Assembly (NCBI GenBank): GCA_039026375.1
Contig: JBCCML010000010.1
Location: forward strand, 1 to 64,000
From: Thermohalobaculum sp039026375
GTDB lineage: Bacteria > Pseudomonadota > Alphaproteobacteria > Rhodobacterales > Rhodobacteraceae
DNA: 64,000 nt
Direction of reading: 5' to 3'
The translations under genes and the position numbers were made by a program. The notes under the pieces were generated by a model. That model made no database searches. It was not told where the DNA came from and was given only the letters and a program-made list of their open reading frames with translations. Position 1 is the first letter of the stretch. The number at the start of each line of letters is the position of its first letter. Positions 16,937 through 24,610 of this stretch are shown in pieces.

Positions 16937-17212
16937 ATGATGCGTAAGACGAGAGCGATCCTGTTGGTGGCCGCGATCCTGCCGATTGCTGCCTGCGGCG
17001 ATCTGAACCCCACCCAGCAACGCGCGCTGACCGGCTCGGCTGCCGGAGCGGCTGGCGGGGCGATCATTGGCGCGATTGCCGGCAATGCCGGGATGGGGGC
17101 GGCCATCGGGGCCGGCGCCGGGCTGGTGGGCGGCCTGCTGGTCGACCATTCCAAGCGCCAGCAGCAAGCGGCCTATGAACGCGGCCTGGCCGAAGGACGC
17201 GGCGGCAGCTGA
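16937..17212 (+). CDS. glycine-zipper lipoprotein
   Basis: 91-aa predicted outer-membrane lipoprotein. A signal peptide ends in the lipobox IAAC (Cys about residue 20). Residues about 33-68 are a glycine zipper (GSAAGAAGGAIIGAIAGNAG, GAAIGAGAGLVGG) of the YMGG/SlyB type that packs as a helical hairpin in the envelope. The last 20 residues are polar. There are two consecutive ATG codons and the first is given. It is probably cotranscribed with the Rap1a/Tai-like gene; the function is structural or unknown. Confidence 0.82.
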   Translation: MMRKTRAILLVAAILPIAACGDLNPTQQRALTGSAAGAAGGAIIGAIAGNAGMGAAIGAGAGLVGGLLVDHSKRQQQAAYERGLAEGRGGS

Positions 17213-17262
17213 GGCCCCGGGCCGGTCGCGTCGACTGCCCGATTGACGGTTACGTGATATGA

Positions 17263-17288
17263 GGCCCGCCGGGGTGACTTGGCGGGCC
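17263..17288. terminator. hairpin, probable terminator
   Basis: Perfect 8-bp inverted repeat, GGCCCGCC (17263-17270) and GGCGGGCC (17281-17288), with a 10-nt loop, between the lipoprotein gene and the thiolase. No T-run follows closely, so this could be a Rho-assisted terminator or a transcript-stabilising hairpin. Confidence 0.5.
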
Positions 17289-17349
17289 CGCGCGTTTGAC
17301 AGCGTTCAGAACGCGTGGGAGGAAGCCCGAAAACCAACGGGAGGACCCC

Positions 17350-18552
17350 ATGCGCGAAGCCGTCATCGTCTCGACCGCCCGCACGCCGATCGGCAAGGCC
17401 TATCGCGGCGCCTTTAACGACACGCAGGCTCAGGAACTGGCGGGGCATGCGATCTCGCATGCGGTGTCCAGGGCCGGGGTCGACCCGGCGGAGGTCGAGG
17501 ATGTGATCATCGGCGCGGCCCTGCAACAAGGCTCGACCGGGTCCAATATCGGGCGCCAGGCGGCGATGCGGGCAGGCTTGCCGACCTCGGTCGCGGGCAT
17601 GTCGCTGGACCGGCAATGCGCGTCAGGCATGATGGCGATTGCAACGGCTGCCAAGCAGGTCTTGCACGATGGGATGGCCGTCACAGTGGGCGGCGGTGTC
17701 GAGTCGATCAGCCTGGTGCAGAACCAGCAGGTCCGCCGCGACCGGCTGCGCGACCCGTGGCTGGTCGAGCATATGCCCGCCCTCTACATGTCAATGATCG
17801 AGACCGCCGAGACCGTGGGTGCGCGTTATGGCGTTAGCCGGGCCGAGCAGGACGCCTTCGCGCTGCAATCGCAGCAGCGCACGGCGGCCGCCCAGCAACG
17901 CGGCGCCTTCGACGACGAGATCGTGCCGCTTCCCTCGGTCAAGAAGGTGCAGGACAAAGCCAGCGGAGAGATCAGCGATCAGGCGGTCACCCTGGACCGT
18001 GACGAGGGCAATCGCCCCATGACGACCCTGGAGGGGCTGGAGGGCCTCGCCCCGGTCTTCAAGGATGGCCTGACCATGGAGGCCGGCCAGTGCATCACGG
18101 CGGGCAATGCCAGCCAGCTGTCGGACGGCGCCTCGGCGAGTGTGGTGATGGAGGCCGCTGAGGCGTCGCGCCGGGGGCTGACGCCGCTGGGCATCTATCG
18201 CGGCATGGCCGTGGCGGGGTGCGAGCCCGACGAAATGGGCATTGGACCGATCTATGCAGTGCCGAAGCTCTTGGCGGCGCATGGGCTGAAGATGGACGAC
18301 ATTGACCTGTGGGAGCTGAACGAAGCTTTCGCCGTCCAGGTTCTCTACTGCCGCGACAAGCTGGGCATCCCGAACGAGAACCTGAACGTCAATGGCGGGG
18401 CGATCTCGGTCGGCCACCCTTACGGCATGTCGGGCGCGCGTCTGGTCGGCCATGCGCTGATCGAGGGCAAGCGCCGCGGCGCCAAGCACGTCGTCTGCAC
18501 CATGTGCATCGGCGGCGGCATGGGGGCGGCCGGTCTCTTCGAGGTGGCATGA
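17350..18552 (+). CDS. acetyl-CoA acetyltransferase / thiolase
   Basis: 400-aa classical thiolase. The nucleophile C90 is in LDRQCASGMM, H356 in VGHPYGMSG and the acid/base C386 in MCIGGGMG, so all catalytic residues are present. It performs thiolytic cleavage of 3-ketoacyl-CoA or Claisen condensation of two acyl-CoAs. The ATG at 17350 is preceded by GGGAGGACCCC. It overlaps the next gene by ATGA although that product (an exported protein) is functionally unrelated. Confidence 0.93.
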   Translation: MREAVIVSTARTPIGKAYRGAFNDTQAQELAGHAISHAVSRAGVDPAEVEDVIIGAALQQGSTGSNIGRQAAMRAGLPTSVAGMSLDRQCASGMMAIATAAKQVLHDGMAVTVGGGVESISLVQNQQVRRDRLRDPWLVEHMPALYMSMIETAETVGARYGVSRAEQDAFALQSQQRTAAAQQRGAFDDEIVPLPSVKKVQDKASGEISDQAVTLDRDEGNRPMTTLEGLEGLAPVFKDGLTMEAGQCITAGNASQLSDGASASVVMEAAEASRRGLTPLGIYRGMAVAGCEPDEMGIGPIYAVPKLLAAHGLKMDDIDLWELNEAFAVQVLYCRDKLGIPNENLNVNGGAISVGHPYGMSGARLVGHALIEGKRRGAKHVVCTMCIGGGMGAAGLFEVA

Positions 18553-19343
18553 AACAGCGCCAAAGCCCCTGCGGGCGCGGCACCGCCCACCCACCCACCC
18601 CGGCACCGCGCCCGCAGGGGCCTTGGCGCCCGGCAGCCACGGGCCGGCGAACCCGCCGTCAGGTATTGGGCGGAGCGGCCGTGGTTGGGGCGTTGGCAGC
18701 GCTGCCGGTTGGGGCGGTTTCGGCCGAGACGGCGCGCCTGTTCGTGGTTGGACCTGTGCCGATCATGCCCAGCGCGGATCTGATCATTCATGCCTTATCG
18801 GGCCGGCTGGCAGCACTTGGGCTCAGCTCGACCGTGCGTCAGGTCGGCACGGCGTTGGAATACACCGTGATCGGCGACGCCGCGCCCGAGCTTGTCATCG
18901 AGGCGTTGACCCGGCCCGGCCAATTCTCGCTGCACGCCGTGCGGGGCGAGGTGACGGCCTGCGAGGACGGCGATGCCAGCTGCCTGCCGGGACCAGAGGG
19001 CACAGCCTACCAGGTAGACCCGGACCGTCTGCTGACAGGGGACCGTTTGGCGGGCGCCGAGGCGGTGGCTGACCCGGTTGGCGGGCAGGCCCTGTCGATC
19101 AGCTTTGATGCCAAGGGCGCGCGCCGCTTGGCCGAGATCACGGCGGCCCGCATCGACGAACAACTGGCCTTTGTGCTGGATGGCGTCGTCGTCATGGCAC
19201 CGCGGATCAAAACGGCGATCCCGAGCGGCACGGCCATCATCTCCGGCGCCAGCCTGGATGCCGCACTTTGGGCCGCGATCCTGGGTCAACCTGCGATGCC
19301 CGAGGCGCTGATCCTGTTCGAGGTGAAGGATCTGACCCAATGA
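18549..19343 (+). CDS. orphan SecD-P1-like domain protein with Tat signal
   Basis: 264-aa protein. Residues 33-59 form a Tat-type signal (RRTRRQVLGG followed by a hydrophobic stretch ending AVSA). The mature part, about 60-264, resembles the periplasmic P1 head subdomain of SecD/SecDF (ALSISFDAKGARRLAEITA and EQLAFVLDGVVVMAPRI are close to SecD wording), but there are no RND membrane segments. Residues about 4-27 are encoded by a stem-loop repeat and are Pro/Gly-rich. The ATG overlaps the thiolase stop; no start codon other than a TTG inside the signal lies between the repeat and the signal. The role is unknown, presumably a periplasmic chaperone-like protein. Confidence 0.7.
   Translation: MKQRQSPCGRGTAHPPTPAPRPQGPWRPAATGRRTRRQVLGGAAVVGALAALPVGAVSAETARLFVVGPVPIMPSADLIIHALSGRLAALGLSSTVRQVGTALEYTVIGDAAPELVIEALTRPGQFSLHAVRGEVTACEDGDASCLPGPEGTAYQVDPDRLLTGDRLAGAEAVADPVGGQALSISFDAKGARRLAEITAARIDEQLAFVLDGVVVMAPRIKTAIPSGTAIISGASLDAALWAAILGQPAMPEALILFEVKDLTQ
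18557..18629 (+). repeat. CCCACCC stem-loop repeat, copy 2 (inside a coding sequence)
   Basis: 24-bp arms at 18557-18580 and 18606-18629 pair with one mismatch; the inner 16 bp (GCCCCTGCGGGCGCGG) are perfect. The 25-nt loop holds CCCACCCACCCACCCC (18586-18601), whose complement has four G3 runs and could form a quadruplex. It is the same architecture as the copies at 14324, 31061 and 54607, but it lies just after the start codon of the SecD-P1-like gene and is therefore translated. Confidence 0.82.
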
Positions 19344-20128
19344 TAGCCGAGCTGACGGCAGGCGACGACATCCCCGATTTCGGCCGCGCGGCCGATGATT
19401 ATGCCCGCCATCGCCAGGGCTTTCCGCCGCGCCTGTTCGACGAGTTGGCGACCTTGGGTATCGGTTTGCCGGGCCAGCGGGTCCTGGACATCGGCACCGG
19501 TACCGGGCTGATGGCCCGCGCCATGGCCGGGCGCGGCTGCGAGGTGACGGCCCTTGACCCGTCCGAGCGGATGATTGCCACGGCCATCGAAGAAGCCGAG
19601 GCCGCCGCCCTGGACATCGGCCATTTGATCGCGAGCGCCGAGCATACCGGCCTGCCCGATGCGGCCTTCGATGTGATTACCGCGGCCACCTGCTGGCACT
19701 GGTTCGACCGCGAGGCCGCGGCCCGCGAATGCCGCCGATTGTTGGCCCCGGGCGGGCGCCTGGTGATCGCCCCCCAGGATTGGCTGACCCGGCCCGGCAA
19801 CGTCATCGAGGCGACGCTGGCCACCATCCAGCGCCACAGCCCGCCCCCAAAGGGCCGGCAATGGACGTTTCAGTATCCTGACTGGCTGCTGGAACTGGTG
19901 GCCCAAGGCTTTGGCGACTACCGCGCGGTTGCCTTCCCGGCGATGCTGCGCCACAGCCAGCAGGCCTGGGTCGGGCGCATCGTCGCCTCGGCCCACATCG
20001 GGCCGAAACTGCCGCCGGAAGGGGTCGCGGCCTTCACCGCTGATTTCGCCCGGGTCCTTGCCGATGGCTTTCCGGACCCTATGGATGTGGAGCACCGGAT
20101 TTTTGCCCTGGTCCTTAACCGAGAGTGA
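19340..20128 (+). CDS. class I SAM-dependent methyltransferase
   Basis: 262-aa methyltransferase with motif I VLDIGTGTG (48-56), the acidic motif TALDPSE, and post-I sequence AATCWHWFDREAA resembling the Methyltransf_11 family often found in fungi and proteobacteria (a TMT1/trans-aconitate-methyltransferase-like pattern). It is cytosolic with an unknown substrate. The ATG overlaps the previous stop (ATGA), making a thiolase, SecD-P1-like, methyltransferase chain. An 84-bp gap follows. Confidence 0.84.
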   Translation: MIAELTAGDDIPDFGRAADDYARHRQGFPPRLFDELATLGIGLPGQRVLDIGTGTGLMARAMAGRGCEVTALDPSERMIATAIEEAEAAALDIGHLIASAEHTGLPDAAFDVITAATCWHWFDREAAARECRRLLAPGGRLVIAPQDWLTRPGNVIEATLATIQRHSPPPKGRQWTFQYPDWLLELVAQGFGDYRAVAFPAMLRHSQQAWVGRIVASAHIGPKLPPEGVAAFTADFARVLADGFPDPMDVEHRIFALVLNRE

Positions 20129-20212
20129 TCACGTGGGGCCCTGCCGCCACGGATCACCCTGCCTGACACGCCTGTTGCGGCGCCTGCCCGCACGCCCGCC
20201 GGAGAGCCTTGT

Positions 20213-21316
20213 ATGACTGACGCCATCGCCAAGCCAAACCGCGATCTTCAGAGCGAATTCCTGACCCTGCACGAGTTCATTCCGGCAGCTCAGGCCGCCA
20301 TGACCAACGAGGGCTGGGACTATCTGATCGGCGGCACCGAGACCGAGACGACGCTGGCGCGCAACCGTGCCGCGCTGGACACCGTGGCGCTGCGCCCGCG
20401 GGTGCTGGTCGATGTCTCCGAGATCGACAGTTCGGCCGATTTTCTGGGCCAGAAGGTGCGCCTGCCGGTCAGCCTGGCACCCGTGGGCGGGCTGGAGGTT
20501 TGCGACCCCGAGGGCGCGAAGGCGGTGGCCGAGGGGGCAGGCGCCTTTGGCGTGCCGATGACGCTGTCGTCGGTCTCGAAGCGCACCAAGGCCGAGATCC
20601 GGGGCGCCACTCAGGCGCCGGCGGTCTTCCAGCTCTATGTGCGGGGTGGCGATCGCTACATCGAAGATCACGTGGAGGAGGCCATCGAGCAGGGACTGGA
20701 CGCCTTCTGTTTCACGGTGGACACGGCGGTCTATTCGCGGCGCGAGCGCGACATCGTGCGCCGCTTCGACAAGCCCTGGCGCCAGCATGTGGACCAGGCG
20801 GCGGTGCGGGCGCAGGCGTCGTTGTCCTGGGCGGATATCGCGCGCATCCGCAAGGCCTATGATATCCCGCTGATCCTGAAGGGCATCATGACGGTCGAGG
20901 ACGCCCGCATCGCCGCCGATCATGGGGTCGAGGTCGTCTACATCTCGAACCATGGCGGGCGGCAGTTGGACCATGGTTTGGGCTGTCTGGACGTGCTGCC
21001 CCAGATCCGCGCAGTGCTGGGCCCGGAGACAAAGATCATGGTCGACGGCGGATTCTCGCGGGGGACCGACATCGTCAAGGCGGTGGCGCTGGGGGCGCAC
21101 TCGGTGGGGTTGGGCCGGCTCTACTGCTATGGCCTGGCCGCAGCCGGACCCGCCGGGGTGGTCCGCCTGCTGGAGATCCTGGAGAACGAGGTGCACTCGG
21201 CCCTGGGCCTGGTGGGGGTTACGTCCTTTGCCGAGCTTACGCCTGACCATGTTGCCGCGGGTGCGGCGATGGTGACGCGGCCCGGCGTGCATTCGGCCTT
21301 CCCGCTGCTGGATTGA
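20213..21316 (+). CDS. FMN-dependent alpha-hydroxy-acid oxidase/dehydrogenase
   Basis: 367-aa TIM-barrel flavoenzyme of the lactate/glycolate oxidase family. Catalytic residues are visible: K223 (ILKGIM), H247 and R250 in SNHGGRQLD, plus FTVDTAVYSRRERD upstream and VDGGFSRGTDIVKA for FMN phosphate binding. It oxidises a 2-hydroxy acid to the 2-keto acid, passing electrons to O2 or the quinone pool; there is no transmembrane anchor. The start is ATG 20213 after CGGAGAGCC. The stop overlaps a TTG that could start the small repeat protein downstream. Confidence 0.9.
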   Translation: MTDAIAKPNRDLQSEFLTLHEFIPAAQAAMTNEGWDYLIGGTETETTLARNRAALDTVALRPRVLVDVSEIDSSADFLGQKVRLPVSLAPVGGLEVCDPEGAKAVAEGAGAFGVPMTLSSVSKRTKAEIRGATQAPAVFQLYVRGGDRYIEDHVEEAIEQGLDAFCFTVDTAVYSRRERDIVRRFDKPWRQHVDQAAVRAQASLSWADIARIRKAYDIPLILKGIMTVEDARIAADHGVEVVYISNHGGRQLDHGLGCLDVLPQIRAVLGPETKIMVDGGFSRGTDIVKAVALGAHSVGLGRLYCYGLAAAGPAGVVRLLEILENEVHSALGLVGVTSFAELTPDHVAAGAAMVTRPGVHSAFPLLD

Positions 21317-21585
21317 TCGGCCCGGTTAGGGCGCCCGGTCCAGCATGGAACTCTCTGGCCCGTGCCCTCCGGCCTGTGCCCTCTGCGGCCCGGGGGCGGT
21401 GTTGGCGATCTGGAGCAATTCTGACCAGCAAATGCAAAGTCCTCAGCAGCGAGAGCCATGAGCCTGCCTTCAAGGTGAGGACGGAAACCGGGAAGGGCAT
21501 CGTCCTGTCCAGCGAGAGCGATGAACCTACGCATAGCGTGGTGCTGTCCAGCGAAACCCAAGAACCCAACTTCAAGAAGGGCTGA
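21313..21585 (+). CDS. small protein with three VLSSE(S/T)xEP repeats
   Basis: Up to 90 aa; not a family I recognise. The C-terminal half has three copies of one motif, VLSSESHEP, VLSSESDEP and VLSSETQEP; the last two are spaced 13 residues apart and the first two 21. The copies differ mostly at synonymous sites (CTC AGC AGC versus CTG TCC AGC, GAG versus GAA, CCT versus CCC), which indicates selection for this protein in this frame. The start is unclear: a TTG at 21313 overlaps the upstream stop (TTGA), and an in-frame GTG at 21376 lacks a ribosome site. There is no signal peptide or membrane segment; the tail is hydrophilic and likely disordered. A terminator-like hairpin follows. Confidence 0.55.
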   Translation: MIGPVRAPGPAWNSLARALRPVPSAARGRCWRSGAILTSKCKVLSSESHEPAFKVRTETGKGIVLSSESDEPTHSVVLSSETQEPNFKKG

Positions 21586-21629
21586 GCCTGTCGCGGGCGC
21601 CGTGCCCGGCGTCTGAGTTGGCCAGCCAC

Positions 21630-21665
21630 GCGCCCGCCCCTTGGTGCCCACCCGGTGGCGGGCGC
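21630..21665 (+). terminator. hairpin terminator
   Basis: GCGCCCGCC (21630-21638) and GGCGGGCGC (21657-21665) form a perfect 9-bp stem with a small inner GGT/ACC stem in the loop, followed by TTT. It lies 44 bp after the small repeat protein, between convergent genes. Confidence 0.7.
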
Positions 21666-21699
21666 TTTGCATTCGACACCTAGGGCGGATGGCGTGATG

Positions 21700-22254
21700 T
21701 CATTGTGTATCCTTACGCCGAAGCACGCCGCTACCAGGGCGGGTCCCGTCGACATTCCCGCGGTTCAGTCCACTGTCCTGCCCCTCGGCGGGGGTCGACT
21801 GGACAGCTTGGGCACCCTGTTCCCCCGAGTCCCCGGACGGTGTGGACTTGGTCGTTGTCGGCGGGGCCCAGCTTAAATCCAACTGATTGGTGCCGTTGGT
21901 GTCGACGATCTGACAATTGCAACTCGTGGAGTTGGTTTCTGCCCATTCCTCACAGGTCTCAATGGCCTGATGGCGCAGCCGTGCTGCGAAGACAGGGCCA
22001 TCGCTGTTCGAAGACGTGTACCAGGCAAAGACCCGCTGTACCGAAACGCCGTATCTGAAGTCTGGATTGGGCTGGAGGCAGCCCGCCAGCACCTTTGGGT
22101 CCGGAAGCGCGCCGTACTCCGAATAGCTCTCCATGACCCAATCGTAGATGTTTGTTTCGGCTGAGGAGCGTGTCTGACTGAAGCCGCCATCCTGGCCCGG
22201 GGCACCACAACCAACCAGCAGAAGAAGCGCAAAAACCGTCCGGTAGAAATGCAT
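21700..22254 (-). CDS. hypothetical lipoprotein
   Basis: 184-aa predicted lipoprotein: a short signal (LLLLVGC, lipid-attached Cys16) then a mature domain with several cysteines (CLQPN, CEEW, CNCQIV) that may be disulfide-bonded. The last 50 residues are rich in Ser, Thr, Gly and Gln and look disordered. I recognise no named domain. The ATG at 22254 gives the signal peptide directly. It is a single gene convergent with the preceding plus-strand genes, with about 180 bp to the RidA gene upstream. Confidence 0.68.
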   Translation of the reverse strand: MHFYRTVFALLLLVGCGAPGQDGGFSQTRSSAETNIYDWVMESYSEYGALPDPKVLAGCLQPNPDFRYGVSVQRVFAWYTSSNSDGPVFAARLRHQAIETCEEWAETNSTSCNCQIVDTNGTNQLDLSWAPPTTTKSTPSGDSGEQGAQAVQSTPAEGQDSGLNRGNVDGTRPGSGVLRRKDTQ

Positions 22255-22435
22255 GTCGACCTCGATACATCAATCCAATCCGCATCCAGCCTATGACTTG
22301 CACGCGGCCTGTCAATCAGGGCGACTGCTGACCCGATTTGGCTTAGCGAAGGGTGACCAGATGATCGCCGGGCGCGACTTCGGCCTTCCCGCTGCTGAAC
22401 CCGTCGCCACAGCAGCCGGACGCCCCCATCTAGCG

Positions 22436-22849
22436 CTATGTCGGGGGGTGGAACCGGTCATGCGGGATCTCGGCGCTTGCCGTGATCTCGATGACCAAGC
22501 GCGGATCGTAGAGGCTGGCGACTTCGACCGTGGTCGTGATGGGAAACGGCGCCGTGAAGAACGCGGCCCGGATGTCGCCCGATGCCATGAACGCCTGGAT
22601 GTCCGTCGCATAGTGCACCAACGAGACGACATCGCCCATCTCGCCGCCGACGCCCGACAGCGCGGTTTGGACGTTCTCCAGCACTTGGCGGACCTGTGCT
22701 CGCATGTCCCCGGGGCCGACGACCTGACCATCGGGCATCAGCGCGACTTGGCCCTTCAGATGCACGACCTGGCCGGCCCCTTGGATCACCATCATCCAGA
22801 AGGCGCCGAATGGCTTCCAGAGATCGGGGGGATTGTGAAACTCGGCCAT
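22436..22849 (-). CDS. RidA/YjgF-family protein
   Basis: 137-aa RidA-fold protein (KGQVALMPDGQVV, AQVRQVLENVQTAL, GEMGDVVSLVHYATD, PFPITTTVEVASLYDPRLVIEI in order). The pattern is the divergent, longer-looped subfamily; the arginine that binds the imine carboxylate in RidA (usually in a R-x-x-V context) appears replaced by DPRLVIEI wording, so deaminase activity is uncertain. RidA proteins hydrolyse reactive enamines and imines. It is divergent from the secreted hydrolase at 22968. Confidence 0.85.
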   Translation of the reverse strand: MAEFHNPPDLWKPFGAFWMMVIQGAGQVVHLKGQVALMPDGQVVGPGDMRAQVRQVLENVQTALSGVGGEMGDVVSLVHYATDIQAFMASGDIRAAFFTAPFPITTTVEVASLYDPRLVIEITASAEIPHDRFHPPT

Positions 22850-22967
22850 AGGTCTCTCACGTCACTGCCCAAACGGACCTTTTGAATAGGGTCACACAGA
22901 GAGTCACGCAGACGTGGCTTGAGCACAAGGGTTGGGCGCGCGATGTCAGGGGGGAGAGAGAGGGTCC

Positions 22968-23801
22968 ATGCGCTGGCTGATCGCGATATTGCTGTTGCTG
23001 TTGCTGCCGCCGCTGCCCGCGTTGGCGTGTGGCGAAGACAGTCGCTGCGAGGTCGACGGTGGCTACTACCTGGTGGCCGAGCCCCCCGATTGGGACGGCC
23101 AGACGCCGCTGCCGGTTGTCGTCTATTTCCACGGCTGGAACTCCTCGCCCGAAGGCACGTTCCGCAATGGCGCCATGATCAACGGCGTGACCGGGCGCGG
23201 CGGGCTTTTCGTGGTGCCCTGGGCGCCGAACGGGTACTGGCGCCAGATCGGGCCCGGCCGCGATGGCGGCGGGCGGGACGAAGCGGCATTCATCCGCGCC
23301 GTCATGGCAGACGTCACCGCCCGCTGGCCGACGGACCCGGCGCTGACCATGACGTCCGGCTTCTCGCGTGGCGGATCGACCAGTTGGAACGTTGCCTGCT
23401 ATCTGGGCGACATGTTCGCGGGGCATGCGCCGATTGCGGGTGGCTTCTGGAATCAAACGCCCGGTGACTGCCCGACCGGCGCGGTCAACCTGCGCCATAT
23501 CCACGGCCTGTCCGATCGTGTCGTCGCCTATGATGAGGTTGGGATCTACAACTCGATGCCAATCCCGGAGGGCTGGGCATTGCTGCGCCGCCTGGACGGG
23601 GCAAGCGCGCAACCCGATGCCACCTATGTGCTGGATCATCCGAAGCGGCCGCGCACCTGCAAGCGCCACGACGGCACCTCCGGCCGGGTGCTGGAGATCT
23701 GCCTGCATCCCGGCGGACATTCGATCCCCGGCGAGTGGGTGGGCGAGGGGCTGGACTGGTTGCGCAGTCTGCCCGCTTCCGCCCGGCAGGTCGGTGGGTG
23801 A
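22968..23801 (+). CDS. secreted alpha/beta hydrolase, PHB-depolymerase/feruloyl-esterase-like
   Basis: 277-aa exported hydrolase. The Sec signal covers about residues 1-20 (LLLLLPPLPALA). The nucleophile S133 is in GFSRGGST, HGLSDRVV supplies an Asp and GGHSIPGEW the His. Several cysteines (C21, C27, C-rich C-terminal part) suggest disulfides in the periplasm or outside. It belongs to the polyhydroxybutyrate-depolymerase/LpqC-type esterases, with polymer or ester substrate unknown. The ATG at 22968 follows GGGGGGAGAGAGAGGG. Confidence 0.82.
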   Translation: MRWLIAILLLLLLPPLPALACGEDSRCEVDGGYYLVAEPPDWDGQTPLPVVVYFHGWNSSPEGTFRNGAMINGVTGRGGLFVVPWAPNGYWRQIGPGRDGGGRDEAAFIRAVMADVTARWPTDPALTMTSGFSRGGSTSWNVACYLGDMFAGHAPIAGGFWNQTPGDCPTGAVNLRHIHGLSDRVVAYDEVGIYNSMPIPEGWALLRRLDGASAQPDATYVLDHPKRPRTCKRHDGTSGRVLEICLHPGGHSIPGEWVGEGLDWLRSLPASARQVGG

Positions 23802-23813
23802 GGCGGGCACCCC

Positions 23814-24380
23814 TTACGCGGCGTGCATAACCGCGCTGCGGCCGCGGTTCCGGATCATCTCGCCAAACGCTTTGGTGCGGCGCTGCACGCAGGCCAGCAT
23901 AATCGCGCTTTCGATCAGCCGGAACGTGTTGCGGGCCCGCAGCTCGAAGTTGCGCAGCACCAGCCGCGAGCGGTTGGGGTAGCTGTCCATATCGGCGTTG
24001 AAGTGGCAACTGACCAGCCACTCGACAAAACCGCTGACCATCACGACACGGTGGTGAACGACCTCGTTGAAGTCGCTGCCGTCCGCGCGGCGACTGACCA
24101 TGCGCACGCGCAGACGCTCGGTCTCGTGGTTCATCGCAGCCTTACGCGCGCCCAGCAGCTGCGGATAGCTGTGCTCGTCATAAAGCGTCAGCAGGCTATG
24201 ACCCACCACATCCTTTGCCGAACGCCGGGAAAGACGTTCGAACGCGGGATTGATGTAGACGGTCGGACACCCCTGGCGCCCCAGATCGCTGATCGCTGTG
24301 GCAACCCTCAACGAGGCAATCTGGTTCAAGATCGCGATGGCCTCGTTCGCATGGAAAGCGGCGGCAGGATGGCTGAGCAA
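23814..24380 (-). CDS. PAS-domain protein
   Basis: About 188 aa with one PAS domain: VYINPAFERLSRRSAKDVVGHSLLTLYDE, then a loop and RMVSRRADGSDFNEVVHHRVVMVSGFVEW. The LOV photoactive cysteine motif is absent. No kinase, GGDEF or HTH output domain follows; the C-terminal part is a helical, arginine-rich tail. The start given is TTG 24380, which has GGGAGAG six bases upstream; a longer reading from 24551 (245 aa) adds a leader in AT-richer, promoter-like DNA. Likely a small sensor or partner protein. Divergent from the GT87 gene. Confidence 0.68.
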   Translation of the reverse strand: MLSHPAAAFHANEAIAILNQIASLRVATAISDLGRQGCPTVYINPAFERLSRRSAKDVVGHSLLTLYDEHSYPQLLGARKAAMNHETERLRVRMVSRRADGSDFNEVVHHRVVMVSGFVEWLVSCHFNADMDSYPNRSRLVLRNFELRARNTFRLIESAIMLACVQRRTKAFGEMIRNRGRSAVMHAA

Positions 24381-24610
24381 CGTCGTCTCTCCCAATACTT
24401 TTTCCCAGTTCGGTCGACCCCTGTTTGGTCGCGGGATGTTTCGTAATGGTCCAGAAATGAACAAGTTGTGAAAGGCGCGCCAACAGTCTCCGCCAAATGA
24501 GTCAAATTGACATGAATAAAGATCAAAGCCCTGCATCGAGCTTGTAATCAACGCCGCTAACGTGCTGCAAGCGTTGCTGTTTCGGCTGAAACGGGGAAGG
24601 GTGGGCGCAA

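Noticed and set aside
21237..21755. Minus-strand reading of the VLSSE repeat region as a Ser/Leu-rich protein
   Set aside because: The codon differences between repeat units are synonymous only in the plus-strand frame, so the plus strand is the coding one.
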